Below, piece by piece: positions 23,421 to 34,836 of a stretch of 64,000 nt of DNA. The position numbers and the translations under genes were made by a program. This DNA is from Oenanthe sinensis. Taxonomy: Eukaryota > Streptophyta > Magnoliopsida > Apiales > Apiaceae. Position 1 is the stretch's first letter. Each line of letters starts with the position of its first letter. The notes below the pieces were generated by a model, which saw only the letters and a list, made by a program, of their open reading frames with translations, was not told the DNA's origin and did no database searches. Location of the stretch: assembly GCA_028671895.1 (NCBI GenBank), contig CM053810.1:27569501-27633500 (forward strand), written 5' to 3'.

Positions 23421-24464
23421 AGGAAATATAAGGTCAAGATATAGACCAAATATTTTTGACTTGAATGAGATCAAGTACATTTTCTAACTACTTTATTTAT
23501 AAGGCCTTAACACTACTACTAAACTATGGCCTTAAAACAATCACAAAACAAACTCACAAATATGACTCAGAATGTGAATTAATTTCTTACACTTTATAAA
23601 TCAAGGAGTATTTATGTTTATGTCGTACCTCGACTTATACATTAAAACTCAACTCGAAATTAAAGTGAATTACCTTACAAATATTCGAGGAGTCTTTAAT
23701 TTATATCTCTATATGAGATTTATACTAATCGACTCAAACTCGTAATAAGAGCTGGGTTTAGATACTAAAACTAACCAAGGAAGCCTTTTGCTTATGTCGT
23801 ATATATCGACTTATACAAAGTAGCTTCGACTCGGAATTAAAGTAAATATGAGTTGTATTTAATCCTTAAATAAATCAAGGATATTAACAACTAACTAAGG
23901 ATAAAGAAAGACTACTAACTCACTTAGTTTAGTTCACTCTTTATATATACGAGAAAAGAAGAGAAGATTAAAGTTCGTATATATATAAATCGCAAACAGG
24001 ACCAACTATATATAAATATACTAAAAATCGAAACAAGCAAGATCTATATATATATAGTATAACCGAATATTATATATATAATATAGACAAGAAATAACTA
24101 ACTTATGACCCTTGTGCTCTATAGTGAGAGACAACAATATTTCTTACAAAATCAAGGTATACGAGTTAGGATCTTGTACAAGAGTTCGTGTACACACTTA
24201 AAAATCAAGCAAGCAAGGTGTATACACTACTAAACATGTACCAACTGATATTATATATATAATATAACTACTAACTTATAACCCTTGAGATCGAGGAAGA
24301 AATCAAGAGAAAAATCTAGTTTGAAGCCTAAAACACACAAAAAAGGTCACCGGAAAAAGTTGCCGAAAAATGGCCGGAATATTAACTTTTGGTACAACTT
24401 TGGGGGCAATAAAACAAGTCTAGGGGCTGCTAAGATATGGTAAGTGGGTAGCCAAAAGATACTT

Positions 24465-25778
24465 GTGTGATGTGTGTGTTACATGAGCATGTAAATGTGT
24501 TTATAAGCTTGGTAGGGGTTAGATCTATGGAAGAACTAAGCTTATAACTCAAGAACTCTAAGAGATGAAATATTTCTGGAATAGAGAGCTTCTTGGAGAG
24601 AAAAATGCAGTATTCACTTGGCTCAAATGGCTTTTTGGAGAAGTGTGGGAGTGGGGGTATATTTAAGAAGAAAAATTAGGGTTTTGGATGGGGGATGATG
24701 GGACAAAGCTTCCTTAAAATAAGGGAAAGGTACATAATTTGATTTGTGTGTTCCCTCATCAGTACAAGACCACTTGCAAGCATAGAAAAATGTGCAAATA
24801 ATATTCAGTTAAATAATAAAGCTAATAAATGCGAAATTGAACGATGCAATGACGAATATGACGTTTTTAAAAACATGCTCAAAAAATTATGAAAAATTGG
24901 GAACCATCTAGAAATATTCCAAGTAGGTCATGGTCAAAATCCTACTCGATTTGGAGTTGACCTTCATTGATTTTTAATTAACTGAACAATCAATTACGTA
25001 TCGAAAGTACATGTCAAAAATAAAAGTCACCCAAAATCATTAAAAAAATCCTAAAATTCTTTTTAAATATTCTAGTGACATTTCCCAAGTTTCAAGTCAA
25101 TTGGACATGTGTAGCTATTATTTTGAGAAAAGGATCGTTTCGTTGTCCCTATAGCCCGAAACAATATTCGATAGCCATTTGTCGGAACTTATCGACGTTT
25201 GAACTAAAGTTTTGACTTGAGATATATTCAAACATAATATTCCTAAATTAATAATGGTTATTAAGTCCAAGGAATATTTATGCTTGAATTAAAATACATT
25301 TTATCCGAATAAATAAGACAGTTAGAGACTTTCAGGATAAACTCTGCATTTTACACTTAGGCAGGACTTTGTTGAAGATAAGTCGAACAAATAAATTTAT
25401 AAAATATATTCAAAATATATTCCCTTGAAAACCTTTAAAACAGACACTCTTTTAATTTAATAACGCATTTTTTGTCTCGTAAAAGCAGTGTCAAAAATAC
25501 AGTATTTGTTCGTCTTCAATCTTTGCCTCAGAATACCACATATATAAATTAGATTTGATTTTATCATTATTTTTATAAATCTTATCTAATTATATGTCGA
25601 GAGAAAGTCATTTTGTTTCGTTTATAAAAAAAATTGACCAAGTTTGACTTTTCACTCGTTGACTGTCACTTCGAATAACCTAAGGGAGGATTACTATATT
25701 AATTAATAACTTCCTAACCCTAATTTAATTTACACTTAGCGTTAAGATAAAATTAATCAAAACCTAATGAAAAAGTTG
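24465..25778 (-). other. probable remainder of the E3 LTR, terminus unresolved
   Basis: This lies beyond the part that can be compared with the second copy, which is cut by E5. A minus-strand TATA-like box (TTAAATATACC, 24656-24666) followed by a C-rich leader is what an LTR promoter would look like. No gene, PPT or LTR end is recognisable. A boundary between LTR and older sequence may exist anywhere before 25779. Confidence 0.35.
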
Positions 25779-25781
25779 TAT

Positions 25782-26102
25782 CTCACACAAGCAACCTGAT
25801 CAAGTCATATATCAGACAAAATCCTACAAAATTTTACAAGTTTATAACGATAAAAATGACTAAGCCTTGGGCCTCATCTCGAAGTGGTGCAGAATCTTCA
25901 CAGCACAAACAAGTCGAGGATAAACTTCCTAAATTTTGTAGGATCCTAAAATAAGATTTTTATCCTTGCCTTTTTTGTGCTGCGAAGATCCTGTACCGCC
26001 TCGAGATGTAGCCTAAGACTCAGTCCTATTTATCGTAATTAACTTCCTAAATTTTTGTAAGATTTTGCCTGATATAAGACTTGATCTGGTTGCTTAGTAG
26101 TG
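25782..26102. mobile_element. CACTA-type MITE, 321 bp
   Basis: Almost the whole element is an inverted repeat. The right end, complemented, starts CACTACTAAGCAACC; the left end is the decayed CTCACACAAGCAACC. Arms continue with GATCAAGTC and a GC-richer block (GCCTCATCTCGAAGTGGTGC / GGCTACATCTCGAGGCGGTA). A 3-bp duplication TAT flanks it (25779-25781 and 26103-26105), as in the CACTA superfamily. No ORF. Confidence 0.6.
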
Positions 26103-26105
26103 TAT

Positions 26106-26322
26106 AATTCATTTCACAATATTACAGCATGTTCAATCCTACAAATCTACCGCTTAGGTCAAATACGGGTTGCCATAGGACCCCAGATTGGAAAAGAATT
26201 CATGAATTTCGATAACTGGTAACTTTGGATGTAAATAACTTACTTTCTTCTACTCGACTGGCTTGTCTGTAACAATCCCTCCTATAGTTTGGAAAGAAAA
26301 TATCTGTGAGATATGTCTTCTC
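26106..26322. other. spacer, nothing recognised
   Basis: Unique-looking sequence between two foldback elements. No ORF, repeat or motif that I can support. Confidence 0.5.
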
Positions 26323-27046
26323 TAAACTAAATCTTCCTCAAGAGCACTGCCAATTTTATCATCACTAGTAAATTGTTTTAAAACCACTGATTCAAATGGG
26401 AAGGAAACATTTCCGGTAATCAATGAAAAAACAATGTTATCATTGTAGATCCAAGAGAACAATGCATCCCATCTTCAATAGAGAAAACATCTCCAAAATC
26501 GATACAACCAAATTTCTCATATTTTCAACTAGAATCAATAATCAGAAAAGTTATATAAAAGAGAGAATTTACTTCTAAAATCGTTGCTGACCTAAACTCA
26601 ATAGAATCTATTGAATAAATATTAATTTGTTCAAGGTTAGCTAGGGTTATCATGAACTTAGTAATTATCAACCTCTGTGAGCTAATACAAACATCACCGC
26701 CAGTAATAGTCAGGCCATCTGGTGGTGTTTGTATTAGCTCACAGGAGTTGATAATTACTACGACCATGAACAAGTTAGTATTTGTTCAAAAGATTTCATT
26801 GAGTTTAGGTCATCCACAGTTTTAGACGTAAATTCTCCCTTTAATATAATTTTTCTATTGGTTACTGTTTTGAGTGAATAATGTGAGAAATTTGGTTGCA
26901 TCGATTTTGGAAATGATTTCTCTATTGAGGATAATATTGCTTTTTATTGATTACTGGAAATGTTTCTTCCCATTTGAGTTGTTGATTTTTCAACAATTTA
27001 TTAATGAGAATACAATTGGTAGTGCTCTTGAGGAAGATTTAGTTTA
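26323..27046. repeat. 724-bp foldback, ~340-bp arms
   Basis: The outer arms are TAAACTAAATCTTCCTCAAG (26323 onward) and its complement ending at 27046. Matching inner blocks include AATCGATACAACCAAATTTC versus its complement near 26900, and TAATTATCAACCTCTGTGAG versus 26735-26755. The loop is a few dozen bases around 26697-26725. I find no convincing TSD, so this may be a TE or a local inverted duplication. A transcript would fold into one long imperfect hairpin. Confidence 0.8.
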
Positions 27047-27200
27047 GTTTATGCAATATACATTTTCACATACATTTTCAAGGTAAATTACATTAAATAC
27101 CTTACAAATTACTTCTGTAAAATATTATACTTGTGAATTTTTTATGTTGACTTCACTTTGCCATATTCACTACTGACAGATGCTTAATCTTATGTTGCAG

Positions 27201-27574
27201 AGCTTGTGATGCCTTGAGAAGTTGCCTTCCAGACATGCTTAGAGATGCTACATTTATCAGCTGTCTACGTGTAAGTACTTTTCAGAACTTGTAACCTGTC
27301 AAGGGTTTACATGGATGGTGCAAGATGTGCAGGGTAAATAAATGACAGGTTCCTAGAAATGTGAAAAATTAGTGATAAATCGAAATGCCTATGATGTATT
27401 TACGAGACACCAAGAAGTTATATAATCATAAAAATTTATCCTGAACTTCTGCTGTTTGTTTTTTAGGAAGACCCAACTACAAGGAGATGGCTACAGCAGT
27501 TGCTCATTAACGTTCAAGGGCCTCGTGTTGCATTGCAAGCAGGCAGAGGATTTGAGCATATGATGGTAAAATAA
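27201..27574 (+). pseudogene. last two exons of a CNOT9/Rcd1-like gene
   Basis: Exon 27201-27270 (acceptor TTGCAG, donor GTAAGT) encodes ACDALRSCLPDMLRDATF and ISCLR. Exon 27467-27574 (acceptor TTTTAG) encodes EDPTTRRWLQQLLINV, then a tail ending GFEHMMVK and TAA. These match the conserved C-terminus of CNOT9 (Rcd1/CAF40), the armadillo-repeat subunit of the CCR4-NOT deadenylase complex, as known from plants and animals. Intron phase is preserved across the 196-bp intron. I see none of the upstream exons anywhere in the window: immediately upstream are a foldback, a MITE and E3. It is either a gene fragment or the 3' end of a gene disrupted by insertions. Confidence 0.7.
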
Positions 27575-29990
27575 GTTGGTATCTTTGTTTAGCCATCAGT
27601 TGCCCTTTTTTTAATCAATTATACTATTATCTGATATCTGATGAGCCGAATTGTGTTGCATGTGTACCAGAATGGAAGAGCCGAATTGTGTTGCATGTGT
27701 ACCAGAATGGAACTGTTAGTTAAAACTTGAATGTAGTTATTATAAATATTCTAAATGATGTTTCTAATCACCTACAAATTTCGAATGGAATTATTCCTGA
27801 TACTAAGAAAACGTTGCAGTGTTGTGATTGTTTGGTTTGAGGTGTTGTACAGAAAGTCAGATCCTTGTCCAGGTAAACGGGCAATTTATAGATGTGGTAA
27901 TGCATGTACCTTGTTTTGATGTATTGTGTTTGGATATATGGGTATATGTCCAAGTATATATTTATCTTTTACTTTCCGGCTGTCCCTCTTGGGCAGTTCT
28001 GACAGGACAGGGTATGTGTGTCAATCAAAGCTTTCATAAATCCATTTTTTGGCCAGGGAGGATTATGTTATCTTAGTTTCAACCTTTACTAATATATTAC
28101 AAGTGCATAAATCTCAGTAAAGTTGGTCACAAGACACCATACCAGCAAAATGAAGGTATTGGTATTGTCATACTATAAAAAAAATATTGTGATTAGATCC
28201 CAATTTATTGCTCAGCTTTTTATGCATAGACAATATGTTGGGGTAATGCTTGTGTTGACATCTTGCGTTAAAAAAGATGAGTGCGTATCATCTTATTTCA
28301 CTAGATTAGTAGTGTATTGCAACACAAAAATATAAATAAACCTATGGTCTGTTTGAATTCTAGCATTTCATTGAAATGCCGGAATTGACTCAAATAGCAT
28401 GTTTGGAAATGCTAAAGTCCTTGGAACAGGATTTCCCCCCGTCCTATGTCATTTTGAGGACAAGCCTGTTTTTATGAATTTGAAATTATAGTTTAATACA
28501 CTTCACTTGAAATTACAGATTACTCTCCTTCTTCATACGTGTTTTTCCATTTCACGACTGTGCATTTCTCTACAAGTTCCAGCCCAAATCTGAATGATTG
28601 CTAAATATGTAGAGAGGGAGAGAGGAAGAGACATATATATGTATGTTTGACAGATTGGACGACGGACAAGCGGCAATTGCCAATGCAATAACTTGATAAC
28701 CTAAATTATAGGTGCAATTTATAACCACCTATTTCAGTATGAAAATGAACATTTTAACTAGAGTAACGGTAATATAGGATAGATGTTTGATGAATGTCTG
28801 AATGGAAAAAAACTGAAATTACAAGCGAACATTTTGGCTGCATAATTACTGGGTGATGCGGTTAGGATAATGGAGAAAAAGATGTGTTATTGCTCGGTCT
28901 AATGCTGGCAGATTGTTTCGTGGATGGGCAGCTAGTAAATTCATTGACAGCAATGGATTAGTTGTAGGAGTTGTTGTAGATGCCACCAAGCTTGCTGGAC
29001 TGTAGAAGGTAAACAGATTATTGTTTGCTTGTCATGCCTTGTACGGACAGTTTGTGTGGTTGTGAGAGAGGTTCGCAACAATCTAAACTCTGTAACAGCA
29101 GGAGCAGCACCAACACCAACAAATAGGTGTGCTGATATCGTCTCAAATAATACACAGAACTCTATACAAAAAATAATTCTTGGATGGCTTTGCAACTTGG
29201 TGTTGTGTTATGTCTAAAAACGGGAATGGGGACTGCCATTATCCAATAATGAGTCTTAATGGATTGATGGCATTAGCTTTATGGAGAATGGAACAAGTAA
29301 TGGTACTTCAGGTGATCAGTTGCTAGATTTGGGATCATGAAAAGAAGCATAGGGATGATATTAATCGATACGAGTCCCTTTGAATGGGAATCGCTTTCAT
29401 GAGGTTTCTACAGATTATGTTCCATATTCAGGGGTAGATCGTGTTCCAAAAAGGTAGTGAGATAGTTGTCTTGTTTATGTGTTGCCGTGCATGCCTGATT
29501 TGTTTTTGTTTCTGTTTCTGTAATATTATTAATGTTTGAAGTTTTGAATTGATTCTACAATCAAACTTCAATATGTTTGCCCAACATCAATAGAATTTTA
29601 AGTTCAGTACTTTATTAGGTAATCTAGTATCGTTATGTATGAAGATAATCAATTCGGTCATTGTGGTCGGATTCTATTATGAATTTTTTTTATCACATTC
29701 TTCATAGGGCCATCTTATCTCTTCCTTCTCCGAGCTTAGGTTATGGAAGGAGAAGAGGGAATCGATAAGAAGGTATCAGCAACAACAGGTTTTAAGATTT
29801 TATTACGGGACAACTTATGAAATATCGGTGATATCCAATCATAATACGAGAGTTTGAAAATTTAAAATTGAAATTCTCATATTTTTCAAACACATATTTT
29901 GAAATTGAATTTTATGATTTTAGATTCTCGATTTGCATTTCAGAATTTCAAATGACTTGCATGTTTTTTAATGCAATCCCAGTTACTTTT
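27575..29990. other. low-copy-looking region, no complete gene
   Basis: Less AT-rich than neighbours. It contains a tandem duplication of about 35 bp (unit GCCGAATTGTGTTGCATGTG..., about 27646-27710). Two short coding-like stretches occur on the plus strand: AGRLFRGWAASKFIDSNG (about 28903-29000) and, near 29270-29460, ENGTSNGTSGDQLLDLGS and NGNRFHEVSTDYVPYSG ending in a stop. I do not recognise their family; they could be further gene fragments. No promoter or full ORF. Confidence 0.35.
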
Positions 29991-29994
29991 GGAT

Positions 29995-30000
29995 ACATAC

Positions 30001-30068
<68 letters not shown>
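29995..30068. repeat. (TA)n microsatellite
   Basis: About 37 TA units with one or two CATA interruptions. It sits at the left edge of the repeat pair that follows. Confidence 0.97.
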
Positions 30069-30071
<3 letters not shown>

Positions 30072-31113
30072 GGTTCTCAAATGAGAACCTCATTAAAATG
30101 AGAACTGAGATCTAATCGCAGTCATCCATATTATTTAATCCTAACCATTCATATAAAATTTATACATATTGTTTTATTATCTCATCATCTTATCCTCTCT
30201 TTTTTCAACCTAGCATTTCTCTCTTCCAATCATCAGCACCAACAATCTGTTACCATCACTAACATTTCTTCTTCTCCGGCAACTTCCATTCTTCTCCGAC
30301 GACCTTCAATCAATTACTTTTTTTTCATCTTATGCCTCGTATTCTCCTTTGTATATAGCTTTCGATCTCCTTTTTTCACAATCGCTACATACCTTCTGCT
30401 CCGATAACTTTTTCATGATTTTCGGCCTTCTTCATCTTCCCAGAATATTTCAAGTGATGTTTTAATTGTATCCATACTTGATTTTGATGGTGACGACGAG
30501 ACTTTTTATTCACTTTCTTTCATTTGTGTGCTAGCAATTGTGTTTCATCATCGATTTGTGAAATATCGATGAGAGAGATTTTAGATCTGTTTTTGTGATA
30601 ACTTTTAATTTTTTTTGGTGATTTGTGTTTGAAATTTAGTGAGTTGTATTTAAATTTTTAGTGATTCTGTACGATGTTGGTGACGAAGTGATGGTGATGT
30701 ATGGTGATGTGTTGGCTCATATGTTAGGGATTTGCGTTTAATTTTAGGTGATTTGTGTTGAAATTTGGTGATTTGCGTGTAGGTTGGATGTTGGTGATTT
30801 AATTAGTGAATATACTATTATTTAGAGATAAAACATAATTGGAATAAGTAAGTCAGAAAGAAAAGATTAGTGAAATTGAGGACTGAATTGTTGATACTAC
30901 CGATGATATCAAAAGTATGATTGAAAATGATAATGTAAACATTGTGATTAAACGGGCGTCACTGATTAATAAGATGATTGTATTTGTGTATATATTCATA
31001 ATAATATATAAATAATTTAATTTAAAAATTACGTGATTTAGTTTCATTATAAAATTACCTTAAATTCTTAGTTTTCATTATAAAAAGAGTTCTCATTGAA
31101 ATTTCTATATCTA
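30069..31113. mobile_element. non-autonomous repeat A, GAGAAC-type ends
   Basis: Left end GCAGGTTCTCAAATGAGAAC, then ATTAAAATGAGAACTGAG; right end with TTCTTAGTTTTCATTATAAA and GAGTTCTCATTGAAA. The ends are imperfect inverted copies of an AATGAGAACT motif, and the element is bordered by TA-rich tracts on both sides. No coding capacity. Superfamily not determined. Confidence 0.45.
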
Positions 31114-31127
31114 TATATACAGAGGGT

Positions 31128-31660
31128 TACTCCAATGAAAACCTATTATTATGAGAACTAGGAACTAATAATCAAATTACTGAAAGTACTTTAACAAATC
31201 ACCAAATAATTATATAAATACATATTTTTTATATGATTTGCTTACATAAACACCACTACCAACATCACTCTCATCATCCCTACACGGCTACACCTTAACC
31301 ACAGGGTACCTGTCATTCAAAAGATATGATAGATGGCAGCAACTAGTGATACAAGAAAGGAGGAGCATGAGAGATTTTATGTATGTATATATACAGTGTG
31401 TATGTGCGTATGATGATTGATATACATATATATATGATGGCTATGATTTGGCAAGTGATGGGCAGCAATGCCGACGATGATGATGGTAACAGTTGATGGT
31501 GAATGGGAGATGCTGGTGGAGAAGAGAGGGATGAAAGAGATGACAGAGAAATGAAATATACAGATTTAGGATATGCGGTTTAAATTAATTTTAGATATAA
31601 AAAATAAGTGATCGAGATTGGTCTCAGTTCTCATTTTAAATTAGGTCGGAGAACATGCCT
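31128..31660. mobile_element. non-autonomous repeat B, related to repeat A
   Basis: Starts near TTACTCCAATGAAAACC followed by ATTATGAGAACTAGGAAC, and ends CTCAGTTCTCATTTTAAATT then AGGTCGGAGAAC. The termini match those of repeat A in inverted orientation. The middle contains repeated GATGATG-rich sequence. No ORF. Confidence 0.4.
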
Positions 31661-32560
31661 AGCAAATATTCTTTTCTATTGCAATTTTAAATATCTTGCA
31701 GTTATATTTTTTCAACCTTGCATATGAACATGCTCTCCAAGACTAACATACAAATGTGTGGCGCTTTAACTCTGCTACATCGACTAATTTGCGTTTAAAT
31801 AAAATCACAAAGAGAATAAAATCCAAGTGACCACAATTCATATAATAATATTCCTCCCAACAACTAACTGGTCGATCTAGTCCAACATCAGGTGCCCCCT
31901 ACATAATTATAATTTTTCGTAATCATGACCCTTCCTAAAGGCAAAAGATCATCCCAAAGCCGACCTCAGTTTCTAAACCTTAATTATTTTTAAGTATTAA
32001 ATAATAATTTCAATTTTTTTAAGGGCCAATAAAAATATAAATTAATATCTACTTAAATTTATATATTATATATATTATAATTATTCATTTCCTTTCAAAT
32101 TATGAATCTAAACTCACTTCTTCAATTACAATCATTTCAAACTAAATCTCACTCAAAAATGAATTAAACCAACTAAATATTTAAATCAAACCAGACTAAT
32201 TCATAAAATTAAGGTTTGAATTTTATTTCAAACTGCGGTTTGAATTTTTAAATTATTTTATTATTTAAAATATTTATTATGTGGCTATTATTTAAATACA
32301 ATGTGAATAAGTAAAGCTAAAGCTTAAATATTAAAAATAATAATTTTAAATATGTAAATAATAAATATATTAACACATTTATAGATATAATTTATAATTT
32401 TATCAATCTTTATTTCATGTAATTAATTCTCAATTATATGTCCATATTAAATTATTAATGATTGATGAAACATATTATATATTTTAGTAAAACGATCTGA
32501 TTTGATTAAGTCGTACATTATATTTAAATAAAATAATCAAATTATTTATATTTAAATAAT
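31661..32560. other. AT-rich spacer, nothing recognised
   Basis: Mostly AATTAT/TTTAAA sequence without ORFs, repeats of note or RNA genes that I can support. Confidence 0.5.
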
Positions 32561-32570
32561 TTAAGTAACC

Positions 32571-32689
32571 CAAGTGGTAATGAGTTATTGTCCACTTGTC
32601 CCAGGTTTGAGTTCGACTATGACTCATCCTAAAATTTATTAGAAGATATACTCATTTGTAAGGTTATAAGTTTAACTAATAAAAAAAAA
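32571..32689 (+). mobile_element. tRNA-derived SINE
   Basis: Begins CAAGTGGTAATGAG (A-box-like) and has GGTTTGAGTTCGACTATG (B-box-like) about 35 bases later, then an unrelated body and a short A-run tail (AATAAAAAAAA). It is flanked by TTAAGTAACC (32561-32570) and TTAAATAACC (32690-32699), a 9/10 target duplication. The size fits plant SINEs. Confidence 0.55.
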
Positions 32690-32699
32690 TTAAATAACC

Positions 32700-33410
32700 G
32701 AACTTTTCGGAACTAATTCGAATATTATAGTTTTATAGGTTGACATCATTTTGATCAAGTCTGAATTCATGGTTGTACGATAGGATGGATATTAACACTT
32801 CTATGAGCAAGATAGAATAATTGAAATAATAAGGGCATATTTTAAATTTGATTTTCATTTATTCCAATATTTATTAGAAAAATAATAAAATATTTATTAC
32901 CTATAAATAATTGACGTTATGAAGTAATAATATTTTCCGGTATCCAAGCATATTTATCATGTTTAACTATTGTGTATGGTACCGTTGTGAAATTGATTTT
33001 ACAATATTTATTATAGTTTCGAATTTATAAATTGTTATAAGTGGTACACTTCTCATAGTCAAATGTTAAAAAAATACCAAATCTTAATGGGTATCGTTGA
33101 TAAAAGTCAATTTTACGATGATATCAAAGAGAATTTCTCTAAAAAAATTCTTTTTTCTTAAGTCTTATGAATATATTTATTTGAATTACTATCATTAATA
33201 TCTTATTATACATTGTTCAATATGGTGAAAAATGTTCTTAAATATCATTTTGGTACCTAGGTTTATAGGTATTTTTTAACATTTGCCTAAGAGAAGTGTA
33301 CCATGAATAACAATTCATAAATTCGAGGGTACCATGAATAGAAGACAAAAACGTAATGATAGCATTGGTAAAAACCAATTCCACAATGATATCATAGAGA
33401 ATATCTCATA
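32700..33410. other. AT-rich spacer
   Basis: No gene recognised. Two stretches (about 33040-33120 and 33290-33400) share wording (GTACACTTCTC / AGAAGTGTACC, and CCACAATGATATCA versus TTACGATGATATCA), suggesting an old repeat. Confidence 0.4.
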
Positions 33411-34216
33411 TCTATACTATATTATAATAACTAAATTAGAGAACTTTTTTTTGAAACAGTGAGGTCAATCATAGAAAAGATCTTAACCGTTCAATTTTAG
33501 GTGGAGCATAGAAACGATCATAATCATTCAATTTTAATAAAATCTAATTTTAGAAAGAATATATATCATACATACAATTATATCCCCGATAGTCCTCTTT
33601 TTATACAACTCCTCACGGATAATATTATATTTAAATTATATTTTCTATATTTTTTATTTTAAAAATCTTACTTATCCTATAATTTTTATTTAATATATCA
33701 TTATATTTTATGAATATTAATATATCAATACTATATTATTATAGTCAAATAAGATAACTTTTTTTATATCTTACCTAGATGAACTATAAAAGAAAATCAT
33801 AATCGTCCAATTTTAAGTGAACCATAGAAACGATCCTAATCATCCAATTTTAATAAAATCTAATTTTAGAAAATAAATATCAATATATCATACATACAAC
33901 TCTATCATATATTATATTTAAATTATATTCTATATTTTCTAATTTAATAATCCTACTTATCCTATAATTTTTTTAATATAGTTTACTCACATTCAACTCA
34001 ATTTTATCACCATTGGAACTCTTTTATTTATTTAAAATTATGACTTATCATTAAATTTTATGAATATTAATATATAAACATCATTGTATAGAAAAAATGT
34101 AAAAAGAAATTAATACTAAAACAAATTATCATATTAAATAAAATATTTAAAATATATAAAATAATTAATATATAATTTATTAATAATATCCGTGATTTGT
34201 ACCATTTATAATCTAG
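33411..34216 (+). mobile_element. Helitron-type non-autonomous element with a duplicated 5' end
   Basis: It starts TCTATACTATATTATAATA after an A and ends ATAATCTAG before a T, the A|TC...CTRR|T pattern of Helitrons. A second 5'-end-like sequence TCAATACTATATTATTATAG begins at 33725, followed by the same CAATTTTAA / ACGATC blocks seen after the first, so the 5' part is present twice. The 3' subterminal hairpin is weak (CCGTGATTTGTACC). No Rep/helicase ORF. Confidence 0.55.
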
Positions 34217-34836
34217 TATAAAGGTATATAAAGGTAATTGTTCTAGAACAATGGTTTGTTGTTATCCATTATTCCGTGTTTTTTTTTCTCGAAAACCAAA
34301 AAATTCTAAGAAAGGTGCTTTAAACGTGGACAGGCGACGTGATCTCATGATTCAAAAAAAAAAAACACTAATATTATCCATGATAAAAAAAAGAGAGCAT
34401 AGAATGATAGTTAAGGCAAACACTTATCCGGACCAGATACATATAAATGTAAACATAAAGTATATTGAAATGAGATTATTATTCAATAAGCACCCAAGTC
34501 AAGGGCAAACACAGATTATTAAATCATGCATATTTATCACTAGAGAGTACTGACAGTATGTACATACATGTAGAAAACTAGAAGGCATGCTGTCAAATGG
34601 ACACTAACAGCCTCTCCTAATGTAGAGAGATGTGCATGAGAATTAAGAGATTGAACAGAACGCCTAAAACTAATTAACTATAAAGTTTGAGGAGCCATAT
34701 ATAGAATGCAATGGCTCCTCAATCTAGTAAATTTTGCTTCAATAAATTATTAATAGTCACTCCTTGATAACCTATATTGTAGTATCTAGTAGATAGCATG
34801 ACCATATAATATATATTGGTATAAACTTGTAAATGT
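34217..34836. other. spacer downstream of the DUF761 gene
   Basis: A 100-codon plus-strand ORF (34251-34553) has low-complexity Lys-rich content and no recognisable motif; I do not regard it as a gene. The part right of about 34700 is probably the 3' UTR and terminator of the minus-strand gene. Confidence 0.45.

Larger units (their letters stand above)
16073..24464 (-). mobile_element. E3: degenerate Sirevirus-type copia element, minus strand
   Basis: Reading leftwards from the 5' LTR at 22102: PBS, gag with two zinc knuckles separated by long coiled coil, protease, integrase, RT and RNase H. The Sirevirus placement rests on gag style (the DGTNFATWKIR start, two CCHC motifs), the PBS TGGTATTAGAGCAGTG and the C-rich hairpin at the LTR end. 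No 3' LTR or PPT is recognisable left of 16073. The element is non-autonomous, with numerous stops and frameshifts. The right terminus of the 5' LTR is not resolved. Confidence 0.88.
22102..24464 (-). repeat. 5' LTR of E3, portion shared with the LTR at 44282
   Basis: On the plus strand it starts TGTTAGGCCCG at 22102 (the LTR 3' terminus) and is colinear with 44282-46144 plus 57328-57881. It contains the C-rich hairpin (arms TAAGCTA 22125-22131 and TAGCTTA 22148-22154), a 59-60-bp tandem array, a microsatellite, and a second array built on TTATGTCGTACCTCGACTTA. At over 2.3 kb it is long for a copia LTR. The U3 terminus lies further right and is not identified. Confidence 0.85.

Noticed and set aside
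28360..28440. GCATTTCATTGAAATGC as a binding-site palindrome
   Set aside because: A short near-palindrome in AT-rich DNA without a second copy or gene context; not beyond chance.
29868..30101. ORF running through the (TA)n tract (IYIYIY peptide)
   Set aside because: Translation of a microsatellite.
34251..34553. 100-codon plus-strand ORF MVCCYPLFRV...
   Set aside because: Lys-rich, no recognised motif, next to a Helitron end and AT-rich DNA; no promoter context.
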